DNA from: Eutypa lata
Taxonomy: Eukaryota; Ascomycota; Sordariomycetes; Xylariales; Diatrypaceae
DNA: 64,000 bases
Assembly: GCA_022661535.1 (NCBI GenBank)
Contig: JAKULF010000006.1
Span: 186,001 to 250,000 of the forward strand
Reading direction: 5' to 3'
Shown here: piece by piece, positions 13,001-24,998 of the stretch
How the letters are laid out: each line of letters opens with the position of its first letter
Numbering within the stretch: position 1 is the first letter of the stretch
Program-made: the position numbers and the translations under genes
The notes under the pieces: model-generated
Told to the model about the DNA's origin: nothing
Database searches by the model: none
Seen by the model: only the letters and a program-made list of their open reading frames with translations

Positions 13001-13355
13001 CTGGGGAGGTGAGATGTGACGTACGCAAACGAGGATCATCTTGAACTGGCACTCCAAGCTGCCTCAGTGTTCTGACTACGCTCTCTGTAGTGCCTAATGG
13101 ATCAGGCTCATCCCTCTGAACCAAATTACTAACACCACTTGCAGACTTCTCAGACCCAGCAACAATACTGGAGCGTGTGCTGACAGCTCGTTCAAGGGCC
13201 TGGTATCGCGACTTTCGTCGGTTTAGTTTGGCCTTCTTCTGCTGTTCGTGTTCGCTATCGGAGTCATCGCTCTTGTTCTTCTCGGCTGGCCACTCTGACG
13301 GGAATGGATTGGACAGCTGGTAGAATTCCAGCACATTTCTATCGAAATCGGCCAT
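10056..13355 (-). CDS. Exocyst complex component Sec5
   Basis: Three exons (13002-13355, 10876-12906, 10056-10814) join in phase to 1047 residues. Sec5 is a subunit of the octameric exocyst that tethers secretory vesicles at the plasma membrane, in fungi chiefly at hyphal tips and septa. The N-terminus (FYQLSNPFPSEWP) matches the conserved Sec5 start, followed by a charged linker (DDSDSEHEQQKKAKLNRRKSR). The second exon opens with the Sec5 coiled-coil region (DTQSLLNGLDILSKSIDQKS, then VESNFERFVRAKATIDNVY). The C-terminal exon begins RMLLTLSNLQALRSQVVPNL, also typical. Introns are 12907-13001 (GTATGT...CCAG) and 10815-10875 (GTAAGT...ACAG). An earlier donor (GTACGT at 13024) was excluded because it breaks the frame. 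The gene is divergent from idh2. Confidence 0.93.
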
Positions 13356-14094
13356 GTTTAATCGGTCCGGTTTAGTCGTCGTTGTGATAGTGGTTGCAAT
13401 AATGGACCAGTTCGTATTTCTCTTGCTTATATGACAAAACCCCAAATTCGATATTGCTAGGTGCAAGCGTAGAGGTGACCTAGTATTTGGGCATAGTCCT
13501 TAGTTCATCGTTCATCGTTCATTATTCATTATTCAATATGAATGTCCGAGTATTGAAGTTGAGATGGTTGCTTGTCTTGGGCATGTATGTGCATAGCCGT
13601 ACGGAAGCCAAGACACTGCAGACACATCCAGTCTTCAATGCAACTTCAATTCGAGTACAAGGTATTTCGTACTCTACCTAAGCGTGACATGCATGTGCAC
13701 CAGACGTTCATAGCTCTTTATGCACAATACGTAGTGGGTAAGTACAGTAGGTATATAATAATGCAATGTGGTCTAAGCGTTTCACATCCCTATCATTATC
13801 ATTATCAGCTAACGTTAACTGCTTAGCTCCATCTATCGGTTATGACAATGTGGGCTTAAATGTTATCAGATGGAAATCCAATTGCCAGACTTGACGAAAA
13901 AGCCGCCTCCAAATGCTCCATGTTTCCGATTCGATCCGATCTAACTTCGTTAGCGACCTTTAACCTGTTCAATCTCTGAATCAAGAATAACAAAAAAAAC
14001 CACTCGATAGACGATTTTTGGTTGGGTCTGCAAGAATTGCTGAACATTTCAGCGCTATCATCATATTTCTTGCTCCTTATTATATCTCCTCATA
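13356..14094. promoter_or_regulatory. Divergent promoter region, sec5 / idh2
   Basis: The 739-bp interval separates two housekeeping start codons pointing outward. It contains short TTCATTATTCA-type direct repeats at about 13504-13535 and no convincing ORF. No clear TATA box is seen. Promoter role is inferred from position. Confidence 0.45.
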
Positions 14095-15612
14095 ATGCTG
14101 GCCCTTCGAGCAGTCGCCGCTCCCGTGCGGCGCCAATGCTTAGCCGCGGCTCCCAAGGCTGCTGTGTCTTTGTCCTTCCAGGTGAATGCTGCTGCCGCAC
14201 TGATACTTCCTACAGCTGTGCGAAGTCGTCGCTAACTTTCCTGCGAAACGCTAGAACCAGAGATACTATTCTGCCTCTAAGGAGAGAGTCGCCAAGTTTA
14301 CTGGAACGAAAAACACCAACGTATGTTATTTATGACCCGAACTAGCTACAATTGCCTCCACGATTCGCCAATGCGCATGTGAAAGCTCTGCCAAGATGCA
14401 AAATCACGCAAACCCAAGCTACGCACCAACACTTTAACATCACCACCAAAGATTATGCCAACGAAAACTAACAATATTCATACCAGGGCCGCTACACAGT
14501 CAGCATTATCGAGGGTGATGGTATTGGTCCCGAGATTTCGCAAGCCGTGAAGGATATCTTCGAGGCCGCCAAGGTTCGTGGGAAAAGCCCTCAACAATGG
14601 CGCATCAAATACTAAAGGATGAGATCTTAGACCCCAATTGCCTGGGAACCCGTCGATGTAACACCCATACTTAAGGATGGAAAGACTACCATCCCGCCCG
14701 AGACTATTGAGAGCATCGAAAGGAACAAGGTTGCTCTTAAGGGTCCTCTTGCTGTAAGTTGACCTAGGACATGCAACACTACAAAACTATTGGCTAAACA
14801 GTTATTTTTCTTCTTTCTAGACGCCTGTTGGCAAGGGACACGTCTCTCTTAACCTGACCCTCCGAAGAACCTTCAACCTTTTCGCCAACCTACGGCCATG
14901 CCGATCTATCGCTGGTTACAAGACGGCATATGACAATGTTGACACCGTCCTGATCCGAGAGAACACGGAGGGTGAATACTCGGGTATCGAGCATGTCGTT
15001 GTTGACGGTGTCGTTCAGAGCATTAAGCTTATTACCCGGGAGGCTAGCGAGCGTGTTTTGAGATTCGCCTTCCAGCATGCCGAGGAGATTGGTCGCAACA
15101 AGGTTCGCGTTGTCCACAAGGCTACCATCATGAAGATGTCCGACGGCCTCTTCCTCAACACTGCTCGGGATGTCGCCAAGGATTTCCCTGCCATCGAGTT
15201 CGACTATGAGTTGCTTGACAACACCTGTCTGAAGATGGTTACCGACCCGGTGCCGTACAACGACAAGGTCCTGGTCATGCCTAACCTCTACGGTGATATC
15301 CTCTCGGATATGTGCGCTGGTTTGATCGGTGGTCTTGGTTTGACCCCGTCAGGCAACATCGGTGACGAGTGCTCCATTTTCGAAGCCGTCCACGGATCTG
15401 CCCCAGATATTGCCGGCAAGGGTCTGGCCAACCCTACTGCCCTCCTCCTCAGCTCCCTGATGATGTTGAGACACATGAACTTGAACGAGTTCGCCGACAG
15501 GATCGAGAAGGCCACATTTGATACCCTGGCAGAAGGAAAGGCCCTGACTGGTGATTTGGGTGGAAAGGCGAAGACCCACGAGTACGCGGGTGCTATCATT
15601 TCTAAGTTGTAG
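14095..15612 (+). CDS. idh2: Isocitrate dehydrogenase [NAD], subunit 2, mitochondrial
   Basis: Five exons (14095-14181, 14255-14320, 14487-14573, 14631-14753, 14821-15612) give 384 residues with all phases matching. The enzyme oxidatively decarboxylates isocitrate to 2-oxoglutarate in the TCA cycle as an Idh1/Idh2 hetero-oligomer. The N-terminus ([20 protein letters not shown]) is a mitochondrial presequence rich in Arg and Ala with no acidic residue. Family blocks are clear: [71 protein letters not shown] and [13 protein letters not shown]. The LATP segment, followed by an Arg-rich substrate loop (NLTLRRTF), together with the intact catalytic blocks, favours the catalytic Idh2 over the regulatory Idh1 subunit. 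Multiple short 5' introns are usual for this gene in moulds. Confidence 0.95.
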
Positions 15613-18600
15613 ATACCTCATGATCCTCTATAAATGCATCCTCTCAGGGGCTGCGGGAAGATACGCAGTAGACTGTACAACAACACAACATTCTGAATGA
15701 ATTTCTGCATGATACAATACAAGAGAAATCAAGATGAAATAACTATCAAGTGAAGAGGCCGAACTTTCGGGTTTAATGACAGCCTAGGCTCCTCGGCTAT
15801 GTATCCCTGACACGGTGATATATAGTCGTATAAATCGATAAGAATAAGACGATCTCTGACAGCTATAGGCCACCCTGCTTCACCCTATAAGACTCATCTA
15901 GTATCATTCCGATCTCAACGACTACTGCATCCATCTGTCTAGAACATAGTGCTATCTCTGTTCTTTGCGGGGCTAGCACGGGTAAGCTGGTTCCCAACGC
16001 GTAATATGTGCAGGAAAGTATGACAGCAGTAGCTCAAGTTGGGTAGACTATCCGCAGGTATGTATCTAAGCCAACTTGATCATATCACAGAAACAAAATC
16101 ATGCACCATCGTGAAAAGCCCCCAAAATCCGCCACATAACCAAAATATCCCACGGCAAAAGTATGTCTAGGGAGGTAGACTAATCTCTACGAAGCCGGCA
16201 TCGGGGGGTCATCATCACGCGATAGATAGGATAGATAGATAGGCCAAAGGCTGGGATCGTCGCGTCCAGTTGCCTCGCCCAGCACGCTGCAGCACACGCG
16301 CACACCTCGAAAAAGGGATACCCCTTCCCAGTTCTCACCCATCAGCGAACACCCCCCTCCCCTCCCCGCTCCCCAGTTAGGCAAGGTAGGGGAAAAGAGT
16401 TGACCCAAGCGGGGAGGCGGCTCTTCATTGCTTAAAGTTGTCAAGCTTTTGATGCCCCAACCGGGCCGCCCACACTAGACCTCTTTCGAAAGCTTTTGCA
16501 TATACACTGTAGTGGTTGCTGCCCGAAAGGGGCGAATGATATAGGTATATGGCATCCCAGACAAAGGACGATGCCTGGTTTCGTCCGGCTGGCATGTGTT
16601 TATGGTTGCTCATTGTGGTTTGTTCGGGCTTGCTTTCTTCCCACTTAGATTGAGTATCTTGGGCGATAGAGACCTTACCGACAGGGAGAATAGGAGGAGA
16701 TCAACACGTCCTCCTATGCGCGTTCGTCCCAGGGCAACGTGATCTTTGTCCGCCCCTCCCCCCTACTCGCATGCAGTGTGCGTCTGTAGTTAGCAGCATA
16801 TTTCCAGGAAACACGACATGAGGGGGGTTGGTAGATGCAACGCAAGAAAAAATCTTTTTTCTTTTTTTGTTTCTTTTTTCTCTCTCTTCCTTCCTTTAAT
16901 GCGGAAGTAGCTGCAGGTGAAAAGTTGTTGGGCTGACTGTGTAAGCTGAAGGAATGAATGTCAAGACTAGACTCCGCAGCGGAAGGGATATACCTGCATC
17001 TTGACAGACGCACTTGACATACATGCCCACCTAGACATGGTTGACATGGGGGAAACCCGCCGTGCCGTCACATGCACAATTGCCACACGCATAAAAAACG
17101 CCAATTGCTATAGTCCAGCAGGCTGACGGGGCATTGAAGCATGTCTCGGTTTGCTGCATGTAGAAATGCCGTCAGACGCGGGCGAAACACCGGCCGCTAC
17201 GGTTGTCTGTACGTACATATGGTTAAGATATCAACCGTCCATCAGAATAGGAGATTTGGTTTAGTTGAAACCCGTTACAGAATCAACAAGTAAACCCGGG
17301 AATAGGGAAGAAACCAATGAATTGATAGTAGGTGTGCCGCATTGAATGTTCGCCTTGAGATATGGAGTCTTCAGATTATCAGTGACGTAGCAAGGGCGGG
17401 ATACAATACATATTACATCCAAGCGGAACTGCAGGCGGAAAGGCGGGGAGCGCCTCATTGGCTTTCAACTATCCCTCTTAACATTATACACTCCTTATAA
17501 CTCATTAATAACTTGTTGTATTAACTACCGCCTTTCCGTTATAAGATGTCACCTTACCAGAGGTGGTGGGCCATACCGCCTACTTGTAATCGAAACGGCG
17601 CCTTTTCCTAGGTATGTAGCCGCCTAACTTAGGGGACTGCACTAGGGACGCGAAGAGACGTCATGCTCTTCGACCGACGAGCGAAGCCGAGAATACACGA
17701 AATATTAGATACACCGCCCCTAATGGCCGCCTCGCTGCTCTGGGGGACGTTTGTTTGGTTGTTGGTTGTGTAGGAGGAACTAGGTAGTAAAACCGGTGTC
17801 TTAGTGCTGGCACGCTGGATCTTTTAGTCGTCATTAGCGCGATCACCGCTTCGGATCGTCAGTCGCAAGAGTAGCGGGAAAAAAGCTTAGCCTCGGTCAG
17901 CCAGAGATTCTGATCTCACAGCATGTACCTCAGGTATAGTACACGTGCATACATACATACTTCTTATGTAGATTGATGCTATATGTATGCAAGTACATGG
18001 GGTTTACATATGGTTATAGATACTACCTACATATGTACATATGTAGTTTCCTATAGCTACATGTATAGTAGACGTCCAATATATCAGAGAGCCTAGACTG
18101 CCTCTACGATGTATGTAGTCGGCTTGCGATTTGCTGACCCGACTTTCACAGTACGCGGGAGACGGGTGTGCCGAAAGAGACGAACTTCGAATAGGAGAAA
18201 CGGCCTACCCCAGGTGCTCTGTTCTAGCATTTCTACAAGTCTACGACATAATCTTCTATGGCTACCTTGGCATACCATGGCACATATAGGAAATGATACC
18301 ATCACCAATGAACTGTAAATTAGGGTAAGGGGAGTTCATCGCTGGCTGGCTGTTCTGAGCTGGTAGCGGCTTGGTTGCAGGAATGGTCCCCATTCTATTT
18401 GGGGGTGCAAGCAGTTGGAGATTGTCTTGTATATTGCCTAGTATAGTAAGTTGTGCATGGTCAAATTCTTCTAGAAGGACAGGAAAGCCTATAGGATTTC
18501 AGACCACCTGCATACGGAACTCGTTATAATAAGTGCTTGAATGTAACAACACACCCGCATCCACATCCCAAAGAAGATACATGGGGAGACCCTCACAACA

Positions 18601-19549
18601 ACCAACCCCTGACCACCGATTGGTACAATGGGAGATATACCGTTCTTTAGCATTTGCAAGGGGTGGGAAGTGAAGATAAAACAAACCAAAATGAAGATAC
18701 CTTCTCTTGCCCCATACGCGGATCGTGGATCGGTCATGTTCGAGTGAACCGACTGGAGCCACGATTGTACGCAGGAAATTGACGATGGAAAGAATGATGA
18801 CCATGGCTTCTTCGTCTTATGTTGTGTCGAGGCTTGAAACCCGGTTCTGTACTCCCAACCCAACTCCCTACATAGTTAGGAAAGCCGCGCCCTGCAGCTC
18901 GATCTCTGCACGATTTCCCTGCTCTGTGGTTCGTCACGCCAGTCATATCTCTTAGTCTTATACTTATGTAGATGCCGACAGATGAACGATATCACCTAGT
19001 TAGTTAGGGCGTGGCGTGAACCGCCTATAAGATAGTGTGGATGATAGTGTATACATAGATGTACTGCTCTAATGCGTACTTCGGACCGGTGTAAGGCGTA
19101 CCACGAGTTCTCCAAGGGTTTTTTTTTGGTTTTTTTTGGGAGCTTTCCATCTCGCCTACATCTACATGTGAGTACGTACGTCTTAGGTAGGTAGGTACTT
19201 CATGGGGTTCCGTACCCACTGGCCGCACACGACATCAACAAGCATCCATTCATCCTGCCATCCCAGTGGACGACCTTTTTACAAAATACCTCACTGTCAC
19301 TGGGCACTACCCAGATACGTAGTCGGCGCTATTCTCATCTTCGATTCCCCGACGGACCCTATCAATGAAATAAATATATATATCGCACTCTCTTCCCCCT
19401 TTCCTCCCCTCTGATTCTTTTCTTTCATCTTGACGATCCATAAAGACCAATCTCTACTCTATACCTCCTCCCTTATACAGTTGTGTTGTTGACAAGTCTT
19501 CATCCTTCCCAACACTTTATTTAACCACACTTCATATACATACTTCAAC
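15613..19549. other. Long intergenic region without recognisable gene
   Basis: About 3.9 kb follows idh2. ORFs such as 16714-17013 (-) and 18489-18863 (-) have no domain, poor composition or simple-repeat content. T-rich runs occur at 16853-16880 and 19120-19138. A perfect 20-bp palindrome lies at 18027-18046. The last 200 bp before 19550 contain a TATA-like run (about 19373-19384) and pyrimidine-rich tracts, suggesting the promoter of the small gene that follows. Non-coding RNA genes cannot be excluded. Confidence 0.5.
18027..18046. repeat. Perfect 20-bp palindrome
   Basis: The sequence CTACATATGT followed by its exact reverse complement ACATATGTAG forms a spacer-less palindrome, within a stretch full of ACATA/TATGT words (17940-18070). 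It may be a cruciform-prone simple sequence or a dyad binding site; no function is shown. Confidence 0.7.
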
Positions 19550-19920
19550 ATGCCTAGTTCAGATATCAAGGGTGTCATCAACGGCAAGTCCGTCCAGTTC
19601 ACCATTAAGACGGGCAACGGCAAATGGAAATGCCAAGTCCACAGCGACAGAGCCTCATAGTGAGTTATATCTTGGCAGATGGATCAGCCACCAACGCCTC
19701 GCCTCACCTTACCTACCCCCCTCCCCTTCTCACCATGAACAAATAGGGAAATAAATAGATAAACGCATAGTTAGAAGCTAACTCATTCCACAGTGAGCGC
19801 TCTAGGGTTTATTCTCCCATTACCGCCGCTGGCGCTCCTGTCCTTCCCGGAATCGCTCGCACGGATTCCGGCCTGTCGACTACCTCAACCAGCTCGGCGG
19901 CATCCACTTCGTCTCACTAA
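19550..19920 (+). CDS. Small hypothetical protein (78 aa), two exons
   Basis: Exon 1 (19550-19659) and exon 2 (19794-19920) join as TA|T to give 78 residues. The intron has consensus ends (GTGAGT...TTCCACAG), and a stop codon would be met at once without splicing. The N-terminal half (IKGVINGKSVQFTIKTGNGK, then WKCQVHSDRAS) looks like a small beta-strand module. The C-terminal half (YSPITAAGAPVLPGIARTDS) leads into a Ser/Thr/Ala-rich tail. I know of no assigned function. Good splice signals, a CAACATG start context and non-random composition support a real gene. It stands alone in an otherwise gene-free 7-kb stretch. Confidence 0.7.
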
Positions 19921-22730
19921 AACCCCCTCTTCACTCTTGAGCCAACCGTCATAACCCCGTGCTACTAGCTTTTGCCTAGGCATAGATAGCGCCGGGGTTG
20001 GCTCGTCATCTACATACATACATACGTACATACATACATTAGGTAGACCCATCAGAAAATTCTGGGTCCGTGGGTTCGGCATCGTCGGCGGAAAATAATC
20101 GACAAAGACCTCCGTCCTGTCATGTATGCGTACATGCACCGACGGCGTGAGGTGATTCGGAATAGACTAATGGCCGGAGTCTACTCCTAATACCTGAACA
20201 TATCGCTACATGCATACGTATGTTTCCTTCAAACTTGCATTTGGTGGAGTCAAAATTGTTTATAGGGAAATATATCCTTTGTTTCACAGGCGGGTCAACG
20301 ATGACCCCACTGGACCGGAGAATTCGGGAGGGATAGGAGGTTGGCTGTGGCGTTCTCTGAAATTGGCGAGATCTATATCTATCTATCCATCTATCGTTAC
20401 GCTAGATTGAACCATTCAGTATATCAGTACCAGATTTTTATTTATATGAAAAACCATAAAACAAAGATACGCGTATACTATTCAACTTACACTAGCCCCC
20501 GTGTTGAGATGTCTCTTGTTAGTCGTAGCGGGGTTTTGTGTCGTTGATTTGCTGAAAACTCCGGTCTGAATCTAGCCACGAATAGCCAGCCAACCAACCG
20601 CCAAAAAAGATTCCCATAGGTTGAGTGCCTACCTGTACGGCCTTGATCTGGTGGGACTGGTCTAGATGTTGTACTTTTTATTTCTTTTATCATTGGGTAC
20701 ATTATCACGTATGACCTGTAACCTGGGCCCTTGTCGATGCCGTGTAACAGCAGCTGTTGCATCTAGAAAATTCCTTGGGACGCAGTAGGGTCGTAGTCAC
20801 GGCCGCTGTCAAGACCGACCTCGAGGCATATTTATGCGAGAGATCCTCCAAAGTACATACATATGTATGCCTTCCTAGATTGCTTGATAGCGTGCTTGCT
20901 CGCTACTACGTAGGTGTCTCTTTCGGTAGTGGTTCGGCCGCTGCGGAAGGCGCGGAAGAGCCGTCTGGCACGCCGCTTGATACCTACCTAGAACGCGGAT
21001 TCGCTAGATTTGGATTACTACAGTAGGGGTTCATCGCCTCTGCAGCAGGCCCGAAATCTCAGGATGCCGGATATGCACATGTGCCGAACCGGATGCAGTA
21101 TCAACACACCTCTGTGGTTCCTCTCTTTAAAAGTCTTTCAAGTACCCCTGACTTTCCGACTCTATAGGCACATATGCAGCTTGACACGGAGATTTTCTTA
21201 CGGCGATATGGGAACCCCAGCTTATAGCATAGCATCCCAAAAAGACACGATAAGCTAATTGTGTTATATAAGGTGGCAAACAACACGCTGGCTTGACGGT
21301 AGTTGTTCTATAGCTCCTCACAACCACTTACTATCTTGCCCATCTCGTGGCTTATGTACTAGTCCTAATACACTTACTACACCTCGTTAATGAGGATTAA
21401 GCTGGTAAGGTATTTGGGGGTGAGCTGCGCGCAATATTTGCGTTCCAAGAAGTCGGGTTGCTGTGTGTCTCACACAAATGAGAGTGTAATACAAATCAGG
21501 GTGTGTTGGGACTCAGGGTCCTCCTGCGGGGCATATCTATCTGATAAGATATACAACCCCGCCAAACCCCTCACTGATTCATAACTCAATTTATACACTA
21601 TACAGCATAGGTACTCAATGCATATGTTAGTGAATGCATCATTGGTGTGCATTATTATATGATATTTTTATGCTTGGAAGTAGAAGTTAATGATGATGCG
21701 ATCCTGAACAAAGTTACACCTCATATATTATGTACCTAGACTACATGCATACATGACAATTGCATGAGGAGCTGAAGCTTGTGTTAGCTTAAAGTTACTC
21801 TAACTTCTAGTTTAATCGTTGAATCAATGTGTACATACCTAAGGTATGTAAGTATCGCATCACTCAATATACTCCCGCTATTCGTCGATTAACATTGAAA
21901 CCTTGAAATGTCCACCGACGAGAAAGACTTGTTGGACTTGGACTTTCCAACCCGTTCCACGTGCAAGTACCGGAGATAATAATATGTATGGTGAATGATC
22001 TCGAGTGATCATCATATAAATCATCTAGATTAGGCAGAGAGTTACCTACGAAACTTACCGGGCTAACTATTGTTCTCATGATCTGGCGTACCTGGTTAGT
22101 TACGTGGGACCGTCTTAGCCGTGGAGGATTTGAGGATCTCTGGAGGAGCACTTCATTTGTAGTTATGTAGTTAACATGAGAGATGAGTTGTAAAGCTAAT
22201 GTAATAATTGGCACGGCTCTTATATAAATATAAAAGGATAAGATTTCTCTACAGCTAGAATTAAACTAGCGAATTGGTCATAACTAAAGTACAACATGAA
22301 ATTCAGGTTTGAGCGTGCAGCTTCTTTTAACTAGTGGTGTACGTCACGTAACGTCTGTGAGGAGGCTTTGAAGGTTCAGCCAGCCCCTGGGACCTGAGCA
22401 GCTGTGAGCTTATCAACGGCAGCGGTGGCGGCGGCGGCGGCAATGCAAGGCGAACTGGGCAGGCAAATAGGCTTTCTTCATTGCACCATTTCCAATTTAT
22501 CCCTTAGCCTTGGATTCTCCAACACCTTTCCCTCCTTTCATCTTCTTTCTCAATCTGGTCCCTCCCCATCTTGCGGGAAGCATACCACCTACCTCTCAGT
22601 TTTTGGGCTGGCTTTCTATTAGGTAGCTAGGGCGCCCATCATCAATCACGGTTTGGCCGTGATATCAAGTTGAACTCCTGTCCTGTTTTGTCCTGTCTTT
22701 TGTCTGCCACCGAAACTTCGAGGAAAAACA
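19921..22730. other. Intergenic, no gene seen
   Basis: About 2.8 kb between the 78-residue gene and the next gene. Tandem ACAT tetranucleotides occur at 20013-20039 and TATC/ATCT words at 20370-20396. A TACATACCTAAGGTATGTA dyad lies at 21833-21851. Short ORFs here have no recognisable features. The last 400 bp are pyrimidine-rich and probably promoter or 5' UTR of the following gene. Confidence 0.45.
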
Positions 22731-23276
22731 ATGCCTGTTCCCGTCGCTGCCAAGGGTAAGTACCTTAGTCTTCTTTTTAAAATAAATCATCAGCTCTGAT
22801 CAAGACTGCGCTCGTGCCCGCTACCTCTAGTTACCTATTAATTTTACCCCACGTCAAAAAAGGGAATGAAACCCATGCCAGCATGTGCCCCGCGAGGCGA
22901 GGCGTTGCGAATCATATCAGGCCAAAGCCTCGAAATGTGCCTGCCTAATCGCTCAAGTGGCGAAACGCATCACTGTATTCCCGCGTGTGTTACTATACGA
23001 ACGCCTAGTGACGCAAGCGCTTGCCATCCCAAATAACTTCCTTCTCTCATTCATCCATCAGTTGACTTGCAGACTGTGTAATCATCGAGTCACAAGAAAC
23101 AATCTTTTCATTGTGTCTACTGACTACCTACCTACTTACCTAAAATAAATCTTGTTGTTTCGTACCCTATTATCACCGTATCTTCTGTCGGGTGTTACTA
23201 CCTAATAGAGTGCTTTTGCAACCATAGCATTCGTGCTATTACCCTTTTTCACTTTAATTAATAGAATATCTCAATC

Positions 23277-24482
23277 ATGCCTCCTATTAACCATGCTGCC
23301 ATGTCAGCCGGCTTGATTGCCGTGTCGGTAGCCGTCGCAGCCGCGATCGCAGTCTACGAATCGCCCGAGCTGCAGCGGATGGCCCAAGACCTACGCCGCC
23401 GGATCGCCATCGCCCTCCACGCCTTCGGTGACAGCATCAGCCCCCAGGAGCGCGAGAACCTCTTTAACAGACCGGAAGACGCCGAGGGCTTCCTGGAGTC
23501 CCGCGGCCTGGGAGCCGGCGCCGAGCCCGGCGTCGACGCCGACGAGGAGACCCGCCGCCGGCAGCGCGAAGAGCTGATGTACTGGAACGCCCTTAGGGAG
23601 GAGAAGAACAGGGAGAAAACTCGGGGACAGCAGGAAGAAGAATCGGAGAAGGTACAGGAGAAGGAACCATCACAGCAACAGCGGAGAGATTCGTCCGGTA
23701 GCACGTTCGACGACTTCTTGCGGCGCGACGACAACGGCGAAAAGGGAAGTTATGTCTTCAATAGCGGCGCTGAAGTCCGCGAAAATGAGGAAGGTCTGCT
23801 CCGACGCCGCGGCGGCGGCCTGGTAGGTCGCGGTCTCGGCTACTCGAACCCGTTCACCGATAACCACGAAATCGACTCCGACATCGCCTTTGAGAATAGC
23901 TTGATGGACCCCGAGAAGGACGAGGTGATGTCGGATATCTACAGCGCCACGGACCTCGGCCAGCAAGACGCCTCGCGAACTGCTACGCTCTCGCCCCCAC
24001 CGGCAGCAGCCCCTGCTCTAGCCATGCCCACTCTCATCGACATCGAGGCGCCGACCCCGGCACCGCAGCAGCAGCAGTACCCCGAAGCGCTTTCTTCTTC
24101 TTCTCAGACCGAGCGGGAGCTGGGTCCCGACGAGTACGTGACTGCCGGACAGGACGATCGCCACGATGCGTACAGCTCGATCCAAGCCTGGGCGCAGAAC
24201 TCGAATGCCAGCTTCTACTCGCCGCTTCCTGTATCGCCGATGGGGCCCATGTCCGAACCCGAGCTAGTGAGCGACGGTATCCTGACGCCCACGGACTCCG
24301 GCTCGATCGCGGGTTCTGGTGAGGATCTCGGCGACGATGCCGCCTCCGCTCGGTCGGGAGGCCGGTTCTACGACGTCATGAGCGACGATGAGGGCACCGG
24401 CATGATGACCCCTGCTAGTTGGACCGAGGTCGGTAGTGTGGTCAGTGAGAGTGATGCGGGTGCTGCTCGGGCGCACTCATAG
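23277..24482 (+). CDS. Hypothetical protein with N-terminal membrane anchor and charged coiled-coil region
   Basis: A 401-residue ORF. Residues 11-27 (AGLIAVSVAVAAAIAVY) form one hydrophobic helix. It is followed by an amphipathic, Arg-rich segment (MAQDLRRRIAIALHAFGD), then a highly charged Glu/Arg/Gln stretch (about residues 85-145) likely to be coiled coil, and an acidic Ser/Pro-rich tail. Topology suggests a single-pass membrane protein with a cytosolic tail; I cannot assign a function. The start is uncertain. An ATG at 22731 opens a 25-nt exon (MPVPVAAK) with a strong donor (AAGG|GTAAGT). Splicing to the AG at 23306-23307 would join exactly in phase, giving MPVPVAAKAGLIAVSVAVAA, at the cost of a 552-nt intron. 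Both models share everything from residue 12 on. Confidence 0.75.
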   Translation: MPPINHAAMSAGLIAVSVAVAAAIAVYESPELQRMAQDLRRRIAIALHAFGDSISPQERENLFNRPEDAEGFLESRGLGAGAEPGVDADEETRRRQREELMYWNALREEKNREKTRGQQEEESEKVQEKEPSQQQRRDSSGSTFDDFLRRDDNGEKGSYVFNSGAEVRENEEGLLRRRGGGLVGRGLGYSNPFTDNHEIDSDIAFENSLMDPEKDEVMSDIYSATDLGQQDASRTATLSPPPAAAPALAMPTLIDIEAPTPAPQQQQYPEALSSSSQTERELGPDEYVTAGQDDRHDAYSSIQAWAQNSNASFYSPLPVSPMGPMSEPELVSDGILTPTDSGSIAGSGEDLGDDAASARSGGRFYDVMSDDEGTGMMTPASWTEVGSVVSESDAGAARAHS

Positions 24483-24998
24483 AGGAAGAAGTTCACTTTT
24501 AGGTCTAATCGGGGTTCATACCCCAACCCCCACGTTTATTGTTACCAATCATCACAATACCATGGATATTCACCACTAGCTCGGCGTTCAAGGCTCAAGG
24601 ACGGGATGGCAGGTAAAGCAAGGATGGGCATCTGTTTTCTTTCTTTTTCTTCTTTTTTTCCGGGTCTTTTCCCTTCTCCAGCGTGGCCTTAAACCGCGGG
24701 CAAGAATAGGGATCCCGATCGATACATATCCATTGAACAAGAAATTTCCTTGATTGAAAAACGAGACTGGAAAAAAAGACTAGATACCAAGAGGAAAGAG
24801 TAAGGGTGCGGTTCGTGACATATATATTCATTAATTTTATGTGTGTGAGCAAGACTTTTCGTGATGCCCAACCCAGGTATGTCTACTATTAATACAGACA
24901 CTACTGATGACAATCCTTCAATCGAATATCCCGGAGGAAGAACTAGACCGAAGAAAGCGACGCAGGGACTGGAAGGGGCGGTTCTGCCAGGCACCCTC
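24483..24998. other. Convergent 3' intergenic region
   Basis: About 500 bp between the tail ends of two converging genes. It contains a pyrimidine-rich run at 24635-24662 and otherwise nothing recognisable; it probably holds both 3' UTRs. Confidence 0.5.

Noticed and set aside
18489..18863. Minus-strand ORFs of 124 and 101 codons
   Set aside because: Overlapping frames, no domain, and no good splice structure; insufficient for a gene call.
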